A stretch of DNA of 64,000 bases from Phytophthora hibernalis (taxonomy: Eukaryota > Oomycota > Peronosporomycetes > Peronosporales > Peronosporaceae). Positions 24,215-35,751 of the stretch are shown in pieces. The position numbers were made by a program, and so were the translations under genes. Where the stretch lies: assembly GCA_012656075.1 (NCBI GenBank), contig JAAKBF010000390.1, positions 1,054,001 through 1,118,000 of the forward strand. The letters run 5' to 3'. The first letter of the stretch is position 1. The number at the start of each line of letters is the position of its first letter. The notes under the pieces were generated by a model. That model saw nothing but the letters and a program-made list of their open reading frames with translations, was not told the DNA's origin and made no database searches.

Positions 24215-24640
24215 GTACGCTCGCTTCACAGTCTACAAGCTCTCACGGTTTCGCTTGGAGGCTGCGCTCCTTGAACCCCAGCCAATTGACATCGGTCAAG
24301 ACAGCGCAATGGTCGTTGGTTATTTCATCTAGTAGCAGCTCACGTTACAACGATTTCGGTCGATTTGATGGATGGGAGCCTGGAGTTCCAGATTCACGAC
24401 CTTGGAGACCTTCCACCGGTGCTCCGCTACATCACCAAACCGGCACTTTACCGCAGACACTAGCCGCCTCTGGTCTCGATTTTGAGTGGACCCTACACGA
24501 TTCCAACGTCGATGCATGGGTAGGGACATCTTGTCGATTCACTTGCAGGAGACGCTGCGTCAATTCATCCTTAAAGTTCCGATTGAATTTCACGATGTCT
24601 TGGGCCAAGTATTCGAAAAGAGCATCGATCTTAAGAATCC
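24215..24640 (+). pseudogene. Degenerate copy of the CFAP47-like CH-domain region, inverted
   Basis: The plus strand matches the minus strand of about 1-420: ACGCTCGCTTCACA, CAGCCAATTGACATCGGTCA, GCGCAATGGTCGTTGG, TCTGGTCTCGATTTTGAGTG, TTCACTTGCAGGAGACGCTG, and CCGATTGAATTTC at the edge of the parent. The match continues to where the parent leaves the window. Indels destroy the frame. Together with the inverted kelch copy at 16.2 kb it lies in the order expected of one inverted duplication of the 1-11.6 kb block. Confidence 0.75.
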
Positions 24641-24965
24641 GAGTGTGAGACCACTACGGTATCACGTTTTTTAGATTGAGCAGATTAAGACGCTGTCGTG
24701 ATGGTCAGAGCTGGTAAAACTTGTCGGTTTCTATAAATCCGATTTGGTTTACGTCCTAGGTTAAACGCATCCATGTACTCCAGTACATTTGGCGCGCAAA
24801 TTGAGACACATGGATCCAGTTGAAGCGGATTTGTGTTTTGCCTCAAAAACGAGGTCCTGATATGTTTACTATTTCCAAGTGAAATGAATGTTTAAAGGCT
24901 TTGCAAAGCTTAAATAATATGATTGGTACAAATCGATGTATATAGATTCTAGCAGGTTATAAATT

Positions 24966-25239
24966 TTAACCCTATTGTTGCCCATACATTTTCTATTTGA
25001 AAATATGTTTAATTTAATTAAGATAAAATTGTAAAACGATGCATAATGCCATTACTTTCCTGAGACAATATTCTAAGTTTTCTAAAATGATCAGAAAATG
25101 TTTTGGGTGACAGTTGTAAAACGTGGCATAATGCATCTTCATAATGCATCGTTTTGGTCAATTTCCCGGTAGACATATTATTAGTCAATATTAAAATCAT
25201 TATGCCACGTTTTGGACCAGTCGTCAACAAAAGGGTTAA
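24966..25239. mobile_element. piggyBac-like MITE (274 bp including TTAA ends)
   Basis: It starts TTAACCCTATTGTTGCC and ends CAACAAAAGGGTTAA: an inverted CCC(T/A)...TTGTTG terminus bordered by TTAA, the target duplication used by piggyBac transposases. Inside are inverted blocks AAAACGATGCATAATGCC / GGCATAATGCATC. A second copy lies at 47,289-47,594. It has no coding capacity. Confidence 0.72.
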
Positions 25240-25479
25240 TGACCTCGCTATTGAGGCAAATTACTGTACAGGTTTGCCCTAAACCATCGAATATCTTCAA
25301 TTGCGGGCGATTCGAGTTGAGGATCAGACGGAGAAAATGATCACTTTTCCGGTAGGTGGTAAGAACTCGGCTATTTTTTAGCGGCCGTAGGCAGGAAGTA
25401 GGTCGTAGCACTCACTAGAGCTTACTTCGGTTTTTCCCTTAATGTGCAACACTCTACGGCAAGACCTCAACAACACCCT

Positions 25480-26692
25480 CCCAAGCGTCGCTTCGTCCGT
25501 CCCTAGACCGAAACCGCATCTTCCTCAACACACTCGCCTTCGTGGGCACCGCTCACATCCCAACTATCCTCGAGTTCAGCTACGTCCACGTGCGGCACGT
25601 GTAAGGTGACACATCATTTGTTGGTGTGGTTGGGCTGGACCTCAACGACGAGGAACAAGAGCACGCGATACTTGTCTCTTCACTGGAGCTTCGCGTAGTC
25701 GACGCGATTGAAGCGGAGATGTGGCCGGGCGACTACGTTGGTCACCCCGTTGCATTTATTCAACCTATCGGACCGAGCACAGGTCAGTGCACTTACGGTG
25801 TAGTCACTCGTTACGACATGACAGTTGTGGGTCCGCTACTGAGTGTCCTGGTCAACGCCGAAGTCATCTCGATCCGACTTCAAGACCCCTTCAAGTCATC
25901 AAAGCAGACCCAATAACCTACGTTCTGCAAGTTGGTGCGACCGTGACAGACATGATTCTCAATCCTAAGGAGCTTTTGCAGCAGCAGAACACGATCATTG
26001 CCGCATATTGCAAGCGTCGCGGCGATATTCCGGTATCTGTCCGTCCCGCCATTCTTACCTGATGGCATGGTAACGTTAGTGCGCCCTCGCGATCTCATCG
26101 TGGTTCATGTCCGCCAGCAACACGTCCTGGACTGTCTAATGGGAGTGAGCAAGAAAAACAGTCTCGATCTATATAAAGATCCCTACTATCTTCCGAGACC
26201 CTACTGCTGCATAGAACCAGCGCGATGTTCACAACGATATTGACGAGGCACTCCTGAGTATTTCCTGTGGGTCGGGCGTAGATGATATTGGTTAGATCCG
26301 TCAGCAGAACCCCACCTGGGAAAGCGTTCGCGTACACTCGAGCTCGTCGATCTCAATGCGGAAATACACTAGGAGATATCAATAATAGCGACGGAAACTC
26401 AAGTGATGACGATGTCGAGCCAGCTCGATCATCATTTCACCTGTCGGCTAACCAGCAGCGAGTCAGTCGAACTATTCTCAACGTGAGATTCCAAGGTAAA
26501 TCAATTCCTTATATACTTGAACGAATACAACAATCGGACAGCACGCAGTTCTTCGCGGTGCCTCCTGTCTGCCGGGGTCTATTCGATTTTGGATTCGACA
26601 CTCAAGGTCTTACGCTGATGCACTGTCAGCAGTGCTTCCTAAAAATATATGGTACTAACAATATATTGTCATATTTTAAGGCGTATAATTGA
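25480..26692 (+). other. Unidentified decayed coding region
   Basis: Several plus-strand stretches read like protein in successive frames: about 25,495-25,600 (including IFLNTLAFVGTAHIPTILEF), 25,626-25,916 (including VVDAIEAEMWPGDYVGHPVA), 25,905-26,060 and 26,282-26,692 (LVRSVSRTPPGKAFAYTRAR). They are separated by stops and frame changes. I cannot name the family; a broken transposon protein or a viral-type insertion would both fit. No intron set joins them cleanly. Confidence 0.35.
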
Positions 26693-26938
26693 TTTTCCTG
26701 AGCAGATGATACCCTACAATAATTGATTGTGCAAGATCATCCGCATTGCATAATTTAATAACGATATCATCTGACGAATTTCACCCAATCATAGGTACAC
26801 AAATGGCGTTTTTGATCAATGAAATCACCCATCACTTGTAAATTTGCACAACCAGCCATCCGCGCGAGTGGGCTACCGTCTATCTTCTCGACGGACATCA
26901 GACAACTTTACTTTCATTTTCAATTTGGTATCGCCGGG

Positions 26939-28688
26939 ATGGAGTGCCTTCTATCTCCGCAGAATCCCGAGGCCACCGGCTTCAGCAACAGGCAGGTGTG
27001 CGCTGTCTTCTTCAAGCCCATACTCAACAACAACGATGAGCCGACTGAATTCTTCCTGTGTCGTTGCGGGGCTCGTCGCAAGCAAGAAGTCAAACGTGGA
27101 ACCTCCAACCTGATGAACCACATCAGAATCCAGCACCCTGATTTTCAGAGCGTGGTGTCTAGCTTCCGTGGTGGAAACAACGGCACTGTGCTCAGCTACG
27201 TCAATGGGAAGAGCGCGAAGGTATTTGCATGGATGGAGTGGATTGTCGAAGCAAATCTCCCGTTCAATTTTTGTGAGTGTCCTATCACACGCCGCTATAC
27301 GAAGCTCGCTCCAATTTGCGATGACACGCTACTCAAGTATGTCGACTCTGTGGTCTATGAGGTCCTACGTGAGCTAAGTGACTTCTTACCTTCTAAATGT
27401 TGTGTCATATTTGACGGGTGGACGTTCAAGAGCGAACATTTTTTGGCCGTTTTCGCTGTTTTCGGACATGACGGCAAGTCTGAGCAGGTGTTGCTGGCGT
27501 TGGCGCCACTACTGGATAAAGAAGACACCAACGAGGACCCTCAGCACACAGCCGACGCCCACATCGACTTCCTGAAGTCTATTCTTAAGGACGTAAAGCG
27601 ATCTGACGACAGTGTGCTGTTCATCGTCGGGGACAACTGCTCTGTTAACGGGAACATCGCAAATAAGATGGAAGTGCCCTTGGTGGGCTGTGCTAGCCAT
27701 AGACTCAACTTGGCATTAGCTCAGTATATGGATGACTACGACGACATCCTGGAGAAGATCGTGAGCTTGATGAAGGTGCTGAGGAAGCTCAACAACGCTG
27801 CGAAGCTGAGGTGTGCAATTTTGTAATTTTGGGATTATACGTGTGTGACTAAGTGTTTGTGCTATATTTTTTAACCCAATGTAATTTTAGGCGCCGTACT
27901 ACTCTGCGACCCGTCCTGCGACAAGCAACACGATGGTCGTCCACGTACGAGATGGTCAAGCGATTCTTCAAGCTCAAGGAATTCATCGACATGGCCAACA
28001 CTGAGCTGGCCGCGTTGATGCCGACGCCACTGGAGGAAGTGCGGCTGACCTCGGCCATGGAGGGGTTGAAAGAGTGTGAGTCTGTTTCAAAAACCTCTAA
28101 TCGGAGGACGGATTAACTTTGTGGGATGATCGCATTCTTTTCGTCTCCCTCATACAGCTCCACCCCGAAATGGCAGGCTACCTCGCACCGCGTGCTGCTA
28201 TAGTGAAGTGTCCACTTTTGAAGCGGCATGCGTGCAAGTCTTGAAAGGTGAACAGCTCTCTCGCTGCAGTGAAACAGCGCTGTGTATGTTTGACGAGAGC
28301 AGATGTCATCAGAGCAGCAGTGACGACAGCGCTGATACCAAGTTGGGCTTCGCGGAGCGAGCTCTGAAACGCCAAAAGTCGGCAGTCACTAAGCTGTCAA
28401 GGTACATCGCTGTATATGACTGCATCTTTAATAGTTTACTAATGGTTTGATTGTCCACATAGCTACCCGATCGTCCAGTACATTCCCCCGACGTCGAATG
28501 TGGTGGAGAGACGGTTTAGTCAGGCGAAATGTGTACTGTCGCTTCTTCGGCTGTCGATGGCATTCGAACAGCTCGAGCGGGTTCTCTTTCTGAAGGTAAA
28601 CCGCCGTTTTGGTCGATCAACACAGTCGTCACTGTGTCGAAGCAGTACTAGTGAGGGATATATGCATAATGTATTCTTTGGTCGCTAG
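26939..28688 (+). CDS. BED-finger hAT-transposase-like protein, four exons, intact
   Basis: ATG 26939 (MECLLSPQNPEATGF) was chosen over an in-frame ATG at 26819. Exons: 26939-27810, 27891-28075, 28158-28401 and 28463-28688. Introns are 80, 82 and 61 bp with GTGTGC, GTGAGT and GTACAT donors and TTTAG, ACAG and ATAG acceptors. Spliced, the frame is open for 508 residues. The N-terminus has a BED-like finger (CRCGARRKQ ... SNLMNHIRIQHPDF); the core has VIFDGWT, VGDNCSVNGNIANKM and GCASHRLNLAL; exon 2 has RQATRWSSTYEMVKRFF; the C-terminus has the hAT dimerisation block (PPTSNVVERRFSQAKCVLSL). It would bind DNA in the nucleus. Terminal repeats are not visible. It stands out as unbroken among decayed elements, so a domesticated or recently active copy are both possible. 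Confidence 0.75.
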
Positions 28689-28719
28689 AGATTGCAATAA
28701 TTGACGTTGCAGCCTTGGT

Positions 28720-31620
28720 TTTCAAAGTCAATATGGGAGGGTGGGTTGTCGACCACCCTCCGCTTCCATAGTATTTTAGGAAGCACTGACTGTCAGTCCG
28801 TCGATTTGTGGGATCAGATACAAGCGCTAGTCTCAACCGGTAGCTTGACCGACTTCTCAGAACGAAGCACTTTGCGGCCTGCAGTTGCTGCCTCGTCTCG
28901 AAATGATGTTTGCGGTGCATTACGGTCACTACGCGTATTTTGCACGGACCTTTTACAATCAAGCTGTCCAGGATTTAATTGACGGCGCGAGCAGCTTTAT
29001 GGACCGCTATATATGCGTGTCGGACACTGATGAATAAGTTGGAAGCTATTGGCCGTTTGGGTGACTAGCAAATTCAGCAAGTTCCGCAGTCATATTATCC
29101 CCATGATCTAGATGCTGCACAGGAGGTTTCATTTGAATTCTCGCGGATGGGTGAAGAGTTTCTAGAGCTACGAGATTTACACCAGTCCCAGAATCATGTA
29201 GATCCGAACCAGCGGCGCAATAAATCCAGCCAAGACGGGTCGCGCCGAGGAACCCGCCCAGCTCACAAACCGTCGGTTCCTGCAAATGTTCTGGCAGCAT
29301 TACCACGTAAACGATATAAACGGCTCTGCATGAAAGCGATTTCGGCCGAAGGGTGTTCAGGTGACGGACGTGGTGGGTGTTTTGACTATCACCGTGTTCA
29401 GTTTATACCTAAGCCAGTCCCGGATATCGTCAAGGCTTACATTGAAGAGAAATACCAAGGCCTGGCCAAAGGAAAGTCGGAGGCATGACACCCACAGCCT
29501 CATGGTCAACCTGTATATACTGGATATAACCTGCGTTCAAGTTTCTGTAAACCCAAACTATCGTCCACACTTCAGCTATTCAAGGGACTAGCGCAACAAG
29601 CCGAAGTCGACCGGGTGCTACGATTGGGCTAGCTATGTCCCTATCAGATACCAACATGGACGTGATTGATGTCCCCTCAGAAATGTTCCTGTCCGAGCTC
29701 GCCTGCAGAGACCGGTTGCCACTACCAGCTTTTGTACGGTTGGTACGCGGGCAAACATCATCCGACGGTCGGCCCAACAAGTCATTGTCCGAGCTTCCTG
29801 TTCCATCTACAGAAAGGGGTCAAAGAACACTTCGCCAGAGAAAATGGCATCGCTAGCGTTGGTGTACCCCTCGGTGGACCCACGCAAAGCCAACATTTTC
29901 AGCCGTCTGACCGAAAACCACAAAAGTACTCGCATACACGTGTCTGAAGTGTACAAACACATTCAGAAAAGACAACGAGATGGCCGCTATCTAGTTATGG
30001 ACTCGAGTGTTCTAAAGTTGTGGCCTGAACTGTTCCTGAGTCTGATTGGTGTAATTTATAAAGCGGGAAACGGGACCCGCAAGATCAACGATTACTCGTT
30101 CCCACGTGGGGGTCATTAAGCGATTTCACGGACCGATCTAACTTTCTGATTATCTCTTAAAATCCACCACGTGATATTGCATGCCGAATTCACGAGCTGC
30201 GTACAGAGTTCCCTTACGAAGAGGTACTTCTCATGCTCGGAGACGTCTCCGGTGCGGTTAGGCACGTGCCTGTCCACGAGGACGCCGTGCATATGTTTGG
30301 CTTTGCGGTCGATGGCTACGTATTCATCGATTGGTCAAGTGGCTTTGGCTGGTGTGGATCGCCGGCCTATAACTCGCTCGCCGGCGCAACCATTAACGAT
30401 ATCTAAGAAGCATCTTACCCTGTGTCAGACGATCTGGTAGACGCGAGTCAATTTCATGGCAGTGTATGGTGCGACGATCATACATGCACTGTGGTAAACA
30501 CCGGTCAGCGGTGCAGTGACGCGAATGTGGCACTACGACGAGCAATGGCCACTGTGTTGGGCCCATGTGCAATCAATGACAAGAAATTTACACCGTGGCG
30601 CTTCGAAAACAAAGCTCTCGGGCATATATGAAACACAGCAAACGGCCCTGTATCAATTCCGGAAGACAAGATCGATAAAGCGATTGTACAAGCGGAGATT
30701 ATCCTCAACACCGACATCGCTTCGAAATCAGAGCTCAGCAAGCTCCTGGGTTTTACGACACACGGCGACTTGTTTCCTGTCTACCCGATCTTTCTACCAG
30801 CAAGTGCATGCAGCGATGCACATATTGTCATCATACGCTCGTCAGCGATTCGACATGCCCGCAATTGATGACATGCGGTGGTTTAGAGCAGTTCTGAAAC
30901 ACACAGTCACCATTCAACTGGATACCTGTGTCTCTATTTGCGGGGTTCTATAACCAAATGTACACGGACGCGTCCAATTTTGGGACTCTGCGTGCTCAAA
31001 CCACAACGGCGCAAATTTATTCGACTGCAGTACACCGCCGATGAGATCTCATCATTCCAGAATGGCCGATACGAACAGTACATTAATTTCCGGGAGCTAT
31101 ACCGTGCTGTACTCGCTGTATTAATGTGGGGATCGCGTTGGCAACATAATCTCCAGCCTTACGTATGATTATATAAATCCACAACACCAGTGCGGTGTTC
31201 TGGGCATCTCGTCGACATAGCCGCCACCCGATGACACAACTGTACAAAGACTGTTGTCGTTGGCCGAGCTAAAATATCAGGTTCATTATCGGTGGAACAT
31301 ACTCCGGAAACCTGAACACGATGGCCGACGCTGGATCGCGCGTGGGCCCAAACTAACCCTCTATGTCACCTATGGACTAACTTGTCTTCTTCGTGAAACA
31401 GGTGGACGTAATACCGCCTTACAACGACCTCTCAGTCGTCTGGGAACAGTTCTGTGCGATCACGCCTTGGCCTGGACTACTAACAGCAAGTATCAAACCC
31501 ATCGGATCCAATGGCGACGGTTCTCACGATTGATCGCCTGGTCGCCTTGGCTTCGACGGGTCAATGCATCTAGTGCCATGGTGTACGATTCGCCTGCCGC
31601 CGGATCGTGATCTCATTGTC
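28720..31620 (+). mobile_element. DIRS-type (tyrosine-recombinase) retroelement, decayed
   Basis: In order on the plus strand: a Gag-like stretch (28,800-29,000, AVQDLIDGASSFMDRYICVS), a basic Gag tail with cysteines (29,150-29,488), the reverse transcriptase (from about 29,844: GRYLVMDSSVLKLWPELFLS, INDYSFPRG; then MLGDVSGAVRHVPVHED at about 30,236; VWCDDHTC at about 30,466 with the catalytic DD), an RNase H part (about 30,950-31,200), and the start of a tyrosine-recombinase region (NSKYQTHRIQWRRFSRLI at about 31,480). Frameshifts and stops occur throughout, for example TAA at about 30,404. Phytophthora carries many elements of this kind. The terminal repeats were not resolved. Confidence 0.68.
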
Positions 31621-31624
31621 TCCC

Positions 31625-32471
31625 GCCACGTAAATTGGAGCCCATCCGTGTGCGTGGCACGCCTTCAGTCCTCGTAGAATCCCCAACTGAGAAGCCAGTT
31701 ATGACGAAGTCTTGGTCCCCATGTAGCATGTGCTGCATATGTACACAAGTCTATGGATGCCGGTGTTCGCATCCAGCTGCCTCCTCGGCCGACGCCCCTG
31801 TAGTACCACCATTGACAAACACGCTGAAACCGTTCTGTCTTGTTACAGGGAGTTCCAGTAGGCCGTGCTCCTGAATCCGCAGATGATTCTCTCCAGTATA
31901 TCCCATCCTGTTGGCTACCCGTCGCTGTAAACCCCTATGAATGCGTTGTAGACATGTCCGAAGCGTGTTTGAAAACCAGTCTCGTAGTGACCCTCGGTGA
32001 TGTCATTTAGCGTGTAAAAAGGCTACGCGCCATCTCCACACACCCTACAGATATAATGCTGCACCAAGCGTCCAGAATTGCTCTATCATCATGCCCACGG
32101 TTCCTCTGATATCTGCAATGATATATCCGCGTTCACGGTATCCAATGCCTGTCCTAATTCCATGGTCACAATCGCCGGCATCTTTCCAAGTCTCAGTGAG
32201 AATACGGTCTCTTCTACTTCCTCTGGTCGGACCCCAACGATAACCACTCTAACAGTAGCGTATCACGCAGTGAACGAGCGGCTTGGCATGTCCAAAAGAC
32301 ATGATGCAGATCTACTCGACCTACCCGTGCATATGCCGGATGTGGGCGACACAGCCCAGCGTCGACTGAGTTGTATACACCATTCACTCTTATTAGTCTG
32401 ACCCTGACCAACAATGGTGTACAATTTTTGCTGTAGAAATCCAAACTTTTGATTTGATCTTGTGATAACAA
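31625..32471 (-). mobile_element. LINE-type 3' end: RNase H and zinc-knuckle fragment
   Basis: Read on the minus strand, about 32,400-32,220 gives RPHPAYARVGRVDLHHVFWT, with CxxxH-like spacing typical of the reverse-transcriptase C-terminus of non-LTR elements. About 31,690-31,625 gives CHAHGWAPIYVAGDNE, as in an RNase H domain. Stops separate the parts. It is a dead fragment that abuts the DIRS element tail to tail. Confidence 0.5.
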
Positions 32472-32655
32472 TATTTAAATTTGATCGAAAGTACGATCAT
32501 GATTGGCTTTAGCTCGGCGGGATCTGTCTAAAAACGCTGTCTTCGTGCTCTTTTGAGCTCTTTAGGAAAAATTGTAGTCCATGGTGTCACGAAAAAGTAC
32601 AGAAGCATGACGACGTTCGAAGCACGACTAATTAGAGTGAACGGTGTATCGAGAG
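32376..32655. repeat. Imperfect inverted repeat (about 60-90-bp arms)
   Basis: ATACACCATTCACTCTTATT (32,370s) reads as a near reverse complement of AATTAGAGTGAACGGTGTAT (32,630s). Further inward, GGTGTACAATTTTTG faces GGAAAAATTGTAGTCCATGG in inverted orientation. It may be the ends of a small element. Confidence 0.4.
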
Positions 32656-32669
32656 TGTGTGGTGTTTTA

Positions 32670-35600
32670 CGCGCAGTAGTAATTGCTCACCCAAGCGTTG
32701 AGCCCGACAATGCGACGGGCTCTCTTCCACTCCAGTTGCACCAGACCGTTTGCTGCTGCTACGCTAACGTGGGTCCATTTTTCAGTCGCTTTTTCGCTTG
32801 TGCGTATTGCTTTTCGACTAGACGGCTCCATTATCATATCCTTGTATGCCTTCTTTGAGGTCGTCCATGTGGTTTGTCTCTTCCATAGAAACACTATGCG
32901 GGCCAATATGGGGGTGGGTACACTCCTTCTACTATATTCCCCCTTACAGTTCCTGCTGTAGACGTCTGATCAAGTCTCTATGCAGTTCACCACTTCACCC
33001 CCTGGCTACCGTGTGTCCACTGTGACTGCCGTCGGTGGGACAGCAGATGTAATTTTCTGGCTTAGCACGGGACGAGGACAGAAGGTTTCGACCACTGAAT
33101 CAGGCCCGGTGTAAAAATGGAGACCCTACCCACAGCGTGAAGTCGACTGGCAAGATGGTGGGTGCAGTAAGTGCACCAACTTGATACGGACATTAGGTGG
33201 CGTTAGGATACTCTAAATGATAACTCTATCACCGACCCGTATCACGACCGTGCCACTTCCGCCAAGCCCTGGATTTCCTCAAGAACTGCCATCAAAGCTG
33301 ATGCATTATTATCAGTGGTGTCAAACATACCACTGCAGAAAATGGTTTTGAGCGACCACGTTGAATTGGTTGAATTCAATAGCAGAAGATGCTGGTGTGG
33401 GCTAGGGCTACATACTCCAGTTGAGCCTTCACGCCGAGCGCTTTCACTTTTGAACGAGGGCACATGACAGCTCTCACACATTGTGTTCCGAAAATGAAGA
33501 AGTATAATTTTGCAAGTATAATGGCCTGTTAGAAGCCAATGCTCGTATCAGCGAGCACAGAACGAGGGAATTGGAGCCTTTAGATATTTTTAAGGTCAGA
33601 AAAATCAATTTAAGAACTGATGGGGGGTGCTACGTACGGGGCGTTAGCCGAGAAGTACGGATAATAAAAGCTCACAAGTAATGGTTTTCTTCGAAGGTTT
33701 ATAGTTTCTAGGAATTGGTGACAGCAACTCAAGCTTCACCTTACCAGATCCTGTGTTTTTGGAAAGCAAGAAGAGAGTCGTAGACAAGTTTTCGTAGTGG
33801 AAACAAATAGCTACATGAACAACTGACGAAGCATCTCCAGTATGTTGCAATTGCTTTACTTCCGGAAGCCCCAAAGGCTGGCATATATTATATATGGCTT
33901 GTTGAGTATAAACGCACCGCGACAACTCTCCATATTCTCCAAGATTCTTGCCATAGACTCTAAATGTAGCGCGTCTTATACCAGATAACCCGACATCGTC
34001 TGATCATATCCCTCGGATTAAATAACTATTGGCACCTTAAAAATCAGCAGCAGATCTATCCCCATTTCAGTTGATGGTAGCAGTAAACCGGTCGTGACAG
34101 AACAACCTAATACCTGCGTAGTATGGTGATATAACCATTAACCCTTTTTGTTTCCACATGCGTATACTATAGTTTACAAATTTAAGTCATTCACATGTAA
34201 AACGAAACAATTTGCTGCGTTTTAGGGCTGCCAAAGGGCAATGTCAAAAAGCTTCCATTTGGATTTGACTGTGTAGTTTATGTCCCAAGTGTCCCGCCGA
34301 AACCATACTTAAATCCTATAATCCAGCATTTTGCTGTTTTTACATGGGTACACTCTCGTACTTAACTGAAAACAAGGAAACGCGGACCACGAAAGCGTTA
34401 ACACTTTCGCAAAACAAGGCGCATTTCTCACACTTTAAGTCCTTTCCCAAAACACGGTAGAAAAACACCACCTGAAAGGGCGAAAAATACGCCCTTTATG
34501 CATAAGTTCAACTTAGTATGCACACTATTTTGTAACAAATCATAAACAGTAGATGGGTAAATCATTGAAACGAAGTGAGATTATTGGATAATGCAGTATT
34601 AGTAAATACAGCTTTGTATTCACCCTTTATTTTGTAGCAAATAATAAACAGTACTTGGAGTACTCATTGTACCATACTGAATCCGAATGAGATTCAGGGA
34701 TCACACAGTATCGGCAAATCACTGAAGCTGATGTGTTGCACGGGATAGGCAAAACGAGTACCGTGATATCGTTAAATGGCGAATTTGGCGCACTTTAAAA
34801 AAACTGAATACAATAGCTTACCTAGGTGGCTCCCGAAACGTTTAACCCTTCTAGCCCCGCGTTTATGCTGTAGTTTACAGCATATCAATAAACTTGATTA
34901 AAGTGGGTACCTTGCAGAATTTATCCGTTTGTAGCGCTCTTCCAGCAATCGAGTCGGACATTTGCACCGATAGTAGCCACCGTGGTCAGTTCTGATGTCC
35001 TGATTGGCTAGATTATTGGATACATCCACTGCAGTCGTTACAAATGAGTCCTTATTTGAAATGATTGGCTTACTTTCTACCCTTCTAAATTCGATTGGTC
35101 TTGCTCGCCGAAATCATAGGCGTGGATACATCCAGCTAAGCGCGCCAATTTGCGCGGAGGAAGCTGTGCCAATTTGTCAATCAAAGCTTGCGCGGAATAA
35201 GTTTTTGCCCATTTGACAATCAAAGCTTGTGCACCAACAAAAAGTCAAAACTTCCTCCGGTTTCTTCTTCTGGTCCGATCTCCTCATTCCCCGCCAATGA
35301 TGCGTATGCATTCTTCTCAGTAGAATTGCACGCTGTTGCTTAGTGGAGAAGGTCGAACATATCTAACGATGATGCTCTTTGTTGGTGTACGTGTGTCAGT
35401 ACGAGCGGTACCCCAGCGTCTAGTGTCGGCAGTAAGATCCCTAGCAGCATCTCGTTGAGGAAGTTATCATCCAGCTGCGGGACGACCACTATATGAAGCC
35501 GCACCATAGATTCGGCATTTTTGGGTACAAATCTACGAGTACAAATAATCGATTTCATACATCTCTAACTCGTGCACACGATGCGAACGAGAACCTTGTA

Positions 35601-35740
35601 ATAGTAGAAGCGATGGTGTAGAACATTATGAATCAAATAGCAGTGTAACTACAATACGTCAATGCAACTATGAGTATCATACATGTGCTGTATATGACGT
35701 AAGATGCACCCTTCCAGCGCGACCTGGTGTTGTAGTTGAT
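32670..35740. other. Gene-poor stretch, no gene supported
   Basis: ORFs of 60-94 codons exist (for example minus 33,242-33,481, 33,644-33,925 and 35,340-35,558) but none has a motif or an intron partner. Two TTAACCC-type starts in the same orientation occur at 34,138 and 34,843, each followed by TAGTTTACA, and may be remnants of TTAA-flanked MITEs. The part at 33,930-34,860 is AT-rich and non-coding. Confidence 0.45.
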
Positions 35741-35751
35741 GTTATATCTGT

